A stretch of DNA of 64,000 nt from Elymus sibiricus (taxonomy: Eukaryota > Streptophyta > Magnoliopsida > Poales > Poaceae): assembly GCA_039707655.1 (NCBI GenBank), contig CM077676.1, positions 81,391,395 to 81,455,394 of the forward strand. Reading direction: 5' to 3'. The position numbers and the translations under genes are program-made. The notes under the pieces were generated by a model. That model was not told the DNA's origin and did not search any database. It saw only the letters and a program-made list of their open reading frames with translations. Position 1 is the first letter of the stretch. Every line of letters begins with the position of its first letter. Below are positions 57,701-64,000 of the stretch, piece after piece.

Positions 57701-60700
57701 GTTTCAACCTTTTCAGAGTTTATTTGTAGTGCTTTTCAATTTCAGGGTCATTTAGCTCGAAAAAATCATTAAATGCATGAAAAATAGCAAATGAAGTTAG
57801 AAAGGGTTGAAATTTGAGGATGTGGCTTTGAATGGTGCATATTGAATCCACAAAAAGTCTGGAGTTGAAATAAGTTTAAAAAAATGAAATGCCTTTGTAA
57901 CAGATGAGTTTTCGTTCGAAACCTTGATACTTCGAAGGAGATGGTCCAGTTTGTACACGAAGTGCATCCAGTTTTTGCCGTAACCCTCTCAACTTTTTAG
58001 CACATGCTATGTGGGTGAAATGATGATACCATGCCAAGTTTCAACCTTTTCAGAGTTTATTTGTAGTGCTTTTCAATTTCAGGGTCATTTAGCTCAAAAA
58101 AATCATTAAATACATGAAAAATAGCAAATGAAGTTAGAAAGGGTTGAAATTTGAGGATGTGGCTTTGAATGGTGCATATTGAACGCACAAAAAGTCTGGA
58201 GTTGAAATAAGTTTAAAAAAATGAAATGCCTTTGTAACAGATGAGTTTTCGTTTGAAACCTTTATACTTTGAAGGAGATGGTCCAGTTTGTACATGAAGT
58301 GCATCCAGTTTTTGCTGTAACCCTCTCAACTTTTTAGCACATGCTATGTGGGTGAAATGATGATACCATGCCAAGTTTCAACCTTTTCAGAGTTCATTTG
58401 TAGTGCTTTTCAATTTCAGGGTCATTTAGCTAAAAAAAAATCATTAAATGCTTGAAAAATAGCAAATGAAGTTAGAAAGGGTTGAAATTTGAGGATGTGG
58501 CTTTGAATTGTGCATATTGAATGCACAAAAAGTCTGGAGTTGAAATAAGTTTAAAAAAATGAAATGCCTTTGTAACAGATGAGTGTTCGTTCGAAACCTT
58601 GATACTTCGAAGGAGATGGTCCAGTTTGTACACGAAGTGCATCCAGTTTTTGCCGTAACTTTCTCAACTTTTTAGCACATGCTATGTGGGTGAAATCATG
58701 ATACCATGCCAAGTTTCAACCTTTTCAGAGTTTATTTGTAGTGCTTTTCAATTTCAGGGTCATTTAGCTCAAAAAAAATCATTAAATGCATGAAAAATAA
58801 CAAATGAAGTTCGAAAGGGTTGAAATTTGAGGATGTGGCTTTGAATGGTGCATATTGAATGTACAAAAAGTCTGGAGTTGAAATAAGTTTACAAAAAATG
58901 AAATGCCTTTGTAACAGATGAGTTTTCGTCCGAAACCTTGATACTTCGAAGGAGATGGTCCAGTTTGTACACGAAGTGCATCCAGTTTTTGCCGTAAGCC
59001 TCTCAACTTTTTAGCACATGCTATGTGGGTGAAATGATGATACCATGCCAAGTTTCAACATTTTCAGAGTTCATTTGTAGTGCTTTTCAATTTCAGGGTC
59101 ATTTAGCTAAAAAAATCATCAAATGCATGAAAAATAGCAAATGAAGCTAGAAAGGGTTGAAATTTGAGTATGTGGCTTTGAATGGTGCATATTGAATGCA
59201 CAAAAAGTCAGGAGTTGAAATAAGTTTAAAAAAATGAAATGCCTTTGTAACAGATGAGTGTTCGTTTGAAACCTTGATACTTCGAAGGAGATGGTCCAGT
59301 TTGTACACGAAGTGCATCCAGTTTTTGCCGTAACCCTCTCAACTTTTTTGCACATGCTATGTGGGTGAAATGATGATACCATGCCAAGTTTCAACCTTTT
59401 CAGAGTTCATTTGTAGTGCTTTTCAATTTCAGGGTCATTTAGCTCAAAAAAATCATTAAATGCATGAAAAATAGCAAATGAAGTTCGAAAGGGTTGAAAT
59501 TTGAGGATGTGGCTTTGAATGGTGCATATTGAATGCACAAAAAGTCTGGAGTTGAAATAAGTTTACAAAAAATGAAATGCCTTTGTAACAGATGAGTTTT
59601 CGTCCGAAACCTTGATACTTCGAAGGAGATGGTCCAGTTTGTACACGAAGTGCATCCAGTTTTTGCCTTAACCCTCTCAACTTTTTAGCACATGCTATGT
59701 GGGTGAAATGATGATACCATGCCAAGTTTCAACCTTTTCAGAGTTCATTTGTAGTGCTTTTCAATTTCAGGGTCATTTAGCTCGAAAAAATCATTAAATG
59801 CATGAAAAATAGCAAATGAAGTTAGAAAGGGTTGAAATTTGAGGATGTGGCTTTGAATGGTGCATATTGAATCCACAAAAAGTCTGGAGTTGAAATAAGT
59901 TTAAAAAAATGAAATGCCTTTGTAACAGATGAGTTTTCGTTCGAAACCTTGATACTTCGAAGGAGATGGTCCAGTTTGTACACGAAGTGCATCCAGTTTT
60001 TGCCGTAACCCTCTCAACTTTTTATCACATGCTATGTGGGTGAAATGATGATACCATGCCAAGTTTCAACCTTTTCAGAGTTTATTTGTAGTGCTTTTCA
60101 ATTTCAGGGTCATTTAGCTCAAAAAAATCATTAAATGCATGAAAAATAGCAAATGAAGTTAGAAAGGGTTGAAATTTGAGGATGTGGCTTTGAATGGTGC
60201 ATATTGAATCCACAAAAAGTCTGGAGTTGAAATAAGTTTAAAAAAATGAAATGCCTTTGTAACAGATGAGTTTTCGTTCGAAACCTTGATACTTCGAAGG
60301 AGATGGTCCAGTTTGTACACGAAGTGCATCCAGTTTTTGCCGTAAGCCTCTCAACTTTTTAGCACATGCTATGTGGGTGAAATGATGATACCATGCCAAG
60401 TTTCAACATTTTCAGAGTTCATTTGTAGTGCTTTTCAATTTCAGGGTCATTTAGCTAAAAAAATCATCAAATGCATGAAAAATAGCAAATGAAGCTAGAA
60501 AGGGTTGAAATTTGAGTATGTGGCTTTGAATGGTGCATATTGAATGCACAAAAAGTCAGGAGTTGAAATAAGTTTAAAAAAATGAAATGCCTTTGTAACA
60601 GATGAGTGTTCGTTTGAAACCTTGATACTTCGAAGGAGATGGTCCAGTTTGTACACGAAGTGCATCCAGTTTTTGCCGTAACCCTCTCAACTTTTTTGCA

Positions 60701-63700
60701 CATGCTATGTGGGTGAAATGATGATACCATGCCAAGTTTCAACCTTTTCAGAGTTCATTTGTAGTGCTTTTCAATTTCAGGGTCATTTAGCTCAAAAAAA
60801 TCATTAAATGCATGAAAAATAGCAAATGAAGTTCGAAAGGGTTGAAATTTGAGGATGTGGCTTTGAATGGTGCATATTGAATGCACAAAAAGTCTGGAGT
60901 TGAAATAAGTTTACAAAAAATGAAATGCCTTTGTAACAGATGAGTTTTCGTCCGAAACCTTGATACTTCGAAGGAGATGGTCCAGTTTGTACACGAAGTG
61001 CATCCAGTTTTTGCCTTAACCCTCTCAACTTTTTAGCACATGCTATGTGGGTGAAATGATGATACCATGCCAAGTTTCAACCTTTTCAGAGTTCATTTGT
61101 AGTGCTTTTCAATTTCAGGGTCATTTAGCTCGAAAAAATCATTAAATGCATGAAAAATAGCAAATGAAGTTAGAAAGGGTTGAAATTTGAGGATGTGGCT
61201 TTGAATGGTGCATATTGAATCCACAAAAAGTCTGGAGTTGAAATAAGTTTAAAAAAATGAAATGCCTTTGTAACAGATGAGTTTTCGTTCGAAACCTTGA
61301 TACTTCGAAGGAGATGGTCCAGTTTGTACACGAAGTGCATCCAGTTTTTGCCGTAACCCTCTCAACTTTTTATCACATGCTATGTGGGTGAAATGATGAT
61401 ACCATGCCAAGTTTCAACCTTTTCAGAGTTTATTTGTAGTGCTTTTCAATTTCAGGGTCATTTAGCTCAAAAAAATCATTAAATGCATGAAAAATAGCAA
61501 ATGAAGTTAGAAAGGGTTGAAATTTGAGGATGTGGCTTTGAATGGTGCATATTGAATCCACAAAAAGTCTGGAGTTGAAATAAGTTTAAAAAAATGAAAT
61601 GCCTTTGTAACAGATGAGTTTTCGTTCGAAACCTTGATACTTCGAAGGAGATGGTCCAGTTTGTACACGAAGTGCATCCAGTTTTTGCCGTAACCCTCTC
61701 AACTTTTTAGCACATGCTATGTGGGTGAAATGATGATACCATGCCAAGTTTCAACCTTTTCAGAGTTTATTTGTAGTGCTTTTCAATTTCAGGGTCATTT
61801 AGCTCAAAAAAATCATTAAATGCATGAAAAATAGCAAATGAAGTTAGAAAGGGTTGAAATTTGAGGATGTGGCTTTGAATGGTGCATATTGAACGCACAA
61901 AAAGTCTGGAGTTGAAATAAGTTTAAAAAAATGAAATGCCTTTGTAACAGATGAGTTTTCGTTTGAAACCTTGATACTTTGAAGGAGATGGTCCAGTTTG
62001 TACATGAAGTGCATCCAGTTTTTGCTGTAACCCTCTCAACTTTTTAGCACATGCTATGTGGGTGAAATGATGATACCATGCCAAGTTTCAACCTTTTCAG
62101 AGTTCATTTGTAGTGCTTTTCAATTTCAGGGTCATTTAGCTCAAAAAAATCATTAAATGCATGAAAAATAGCAAATGAAGTTAGAAAGGGTTGAAATTTG
62201 AGGATGTGGCTTTGAATGGTGCATATTAAATGCACAAAAAGTCTGGAGTTGAAATAAGTTTAAAAAAATGAAATGCCTTTGTAACAGATGAGTTTTCGTC
62301 CGAAACCTTGATACTTCGAAGGAGATGGTCCAGTTTGTACACGAAGTGCATTCAGTTTTTGCCGTAACCCTCTTCACTTTTTAGCACACGCTATGTGGGT
62401 GAAATGATGATACCATGCCTAGTTTCAACCTTTTCAGAGTTCATTTGTAGTGCTTTTCAATTTCAGGGTCATTTAGCTAAAAAAAAATCATTAAATGCTT
62501 GAAAAATAGCAAATGAAGTTAGAAAGGGTTGAAATTTGAGGATGTGGCTTTGAATTGTGCGTATTGAATGCACAAAAAGTCTGGAGTTGAAATAAGTTTA
62601 AAAAAATGAAATGCCTTTGTAACAGATGAGTGTTCGTTCGAAACCTTGATACTTCGAAGGAGATGGTCCAGTTTGTACACGAAGTGCATCCAGTTTTTGC
62701 CGTAACCCTCTCAACTTTTTATCACATGCTAAGTGGGTGAAATGATGATACCATGCCAAGTTTCAACCTTTTCAGAGTTTATTTGTAGTGCTTTTCAATT
62801 TCAGGGTCATTTAGCTCAAAAAAAATCATTAAATGCATGAAAAATAGCAAATGAAGTTAGAAAGGGTTGAAATTTGAGGATGTGGCTTTGAATGGTGCAT
62901 ATTGAATCCACAAAAAGTCTGGAGTTGAAATAAGTTTAAAAAAATGAAATGCCTTTGTAACAGATGAGTTTTCGTTCGAAACCTTGATACTTCGAAGGAG
63001 ATGGTCCAGTTTGTACACGAAGTGCATCCAGTTTTTGCCGTAAGCCTCTCAACTTTTTATCACATGCTATGTGGGTGAAATGATGATACCATGCCAAGTT
63101 TCAACCTTTTCAGAGTTTATTTGTAGTGCTTTTCAATTTCAGGGTCATTTAGCTCAAAAAAATCATTAAATGCATGAAAAATAGCAAATGAAGTTAGAAA
63201 GGGTTGAAATTTGAGGATGTGGCTTTGAATGGTGCATATTGAACGCACAAAAAGTCTGGAGTTGAAATAAGTTTAAAAAAATGAAATGCCTTTGTAACAG
63301 ATGAGTTTTCGTTTGAAACCTTGATACTTTGAAGGAGATGGTCCAGTTTGTACATGAAGTGCATCCAGTTTTTGCTGTAACCCTCTCAACTTTTTAGCAC
63401 ATGCTATGTGGGTGAAATGATGATACCATGCCAAGTTTCAACCTTTTCAGAGTTCATTTGTAGTGCTTTTCAATTTCAGGGTCATTTAGCTAAAAAAAAT
63501 CATTAAATGCATGAAAAATAGCAAATGAAGTTAGAAAGGGTTGAAATTTGAGGATGTGGCTTTGAATTGTGCATATTGAATGCACAAAAAGTCTGGAGTT
63601 GAAATAAGTTTAAAAAAATGAAATGCCTTTGTAACAGATGAGTGTTCGTTCGAAACCTTGATACTTCGAAGGAGATGGTCCAGTTTGTACACGAAGTGCA

Positions 63701-64000
63701 TCCAGTTTTTGCCGTAACCCTCTCAACTTTTTATCACATGCTAAGTGGGTGAAATGATGATACCATGCCAAGTTTCAACCTTTTCAGAGTTTATTTGTAG
63801 TGCTTTTCAATTTCAGGGTCATTTAGCTCAAAAAAAATCATTAAATGCATGAAAAATAGCAAATGAAGTTAGAAAGGGTTGAAATTTGAGGATGTGGCTT
63901 TGAATGGTGCATATTGAATCCACAAAAAGTCTGGAGTTGAAATAAGTTTAAAAAAATGAAATGCCTTTGTAACAGATGAGTTTTCGTTCGAAACCTTGAT
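54721..64000. repeat. Satellite with 3-mer and 4-mer duplications
   Basis: 'gagtgttcgttcg' monomers lie 1012 bp (three monomers) apart at about 55209 and 56221, and again at about 62630 and 63642. Monomers with 'cttttttgcacatg' (59343, 60691) and 'ttttgccttaaccc' (59661, 61009) are 1348 bp (four monomers) apart. The window ends inside a monomer. Confidence 0.65.

Larger units (their letters stand above)
45656..64000. repeat. Afa-family satellite array, right block
   Basis: About 54 monomers in the same orientation as the left block. The first three resemble left-block types. From about 46.6-47 kb other variants dominate: 'tgaatccac', 'tgaacgcac', 'gatactttgaagg', 'gtacatgaagtg', 'tttttgctgtaacc' and 'gctaagtgggtg'. 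No gene is present; open frames here are shorter and fewer than on the left because more monomers carry stops. Confidence 0.88.

Noticed and set aside
1..64000. tRNA, rRNA, telomeric repeat or host protein gene
   Set aside because: No cloverleaf, ribosomal, TTTAGGG-type or host coding sequence was seen; everything is satellite or retroelement.

Overview
This window is plant nuclear heterochromatin, almost certainly from a Triticeae grass (wheat, Aegilops, barley or a relative). Two long blocks of one tandem satellite (monomer about 336-338 bp) fill 1-32590 and 45651-64000. The monomer carries close matches to both primer sites that I recall for the Triticeae Afa family (pAs1-type, about 340 bp), so I assign it there. 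No cellular gene is visible. The many 60-95 aa minus-strand ORFs in the blocks are one piece of the monomer read over and over.

The satellite is not a plain monomer array. Shared diagnostic variants show higher-order repeats (HORs). On the left there is a 12-mer of 4042 bp (an 8-mer relative of 2691 bp, two full copies and a partial one, 1 to about 13012). It is followed by a 5-mer of 1686 bp (about 13.0-16.4 kb), a second 12-mer of about 4045 bp with an internal 4-mer duplication (about 22.1-28.6 kb), and a dimer-based block (28.6-30.6 kb). On the right, after about 1 kb of left-type monomers, the variants change. That side has a 9-mer of 3032 bp (about 47.5-53.6 kb), a run of three near-identical monomers (53.6-54.7 kb), and 3-mer and 4-mer duplications to the window end.

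A single 13,060-bp Ty3/gypsy LTR retrotransposon (32591-45650) is inserted cleanly in one monomer, with a 5-bp AATAG target duplication, TG...CA termini, LTRs of 521 and 493 bp and a primer-binding site. It belongs to the Tat-type, non-chromovirus group: the polyprotein has a degenerate native RNase H followed by a second, intact RNase H, and there is a long region between integrase and the 3' LTR. Sense order is gag N-terminal part, (frame change), gag core with zinc knuckle and protease, (amber codon), RT, degenerate RH, second RH, and integrase with a GPY/F-type C-terminus. The 3' region holds a nested tandem repeat (four ~58-bp units making a ~232-bp unit). It also holds a spliced antisense gene of the 'putative gypsy-type transposon' (Transposase_28-like) family. 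I reconstruct six exons in consistent phase, including one probable GC-AG intron, and a TATA box with bZIP-type palindromes upstream.

The copy looks young: four LTR substitutions plus one 27-bp deletion. It is probably non-autonomous now, with a gag frame break, an amber codon before RT, and two nonsense codons in the antisense gene. The most interesting observation is a 41-nt exact copy of the 3' tandem-repeat unit lying exactly at the gag frame break; its length accounts for the frame change.
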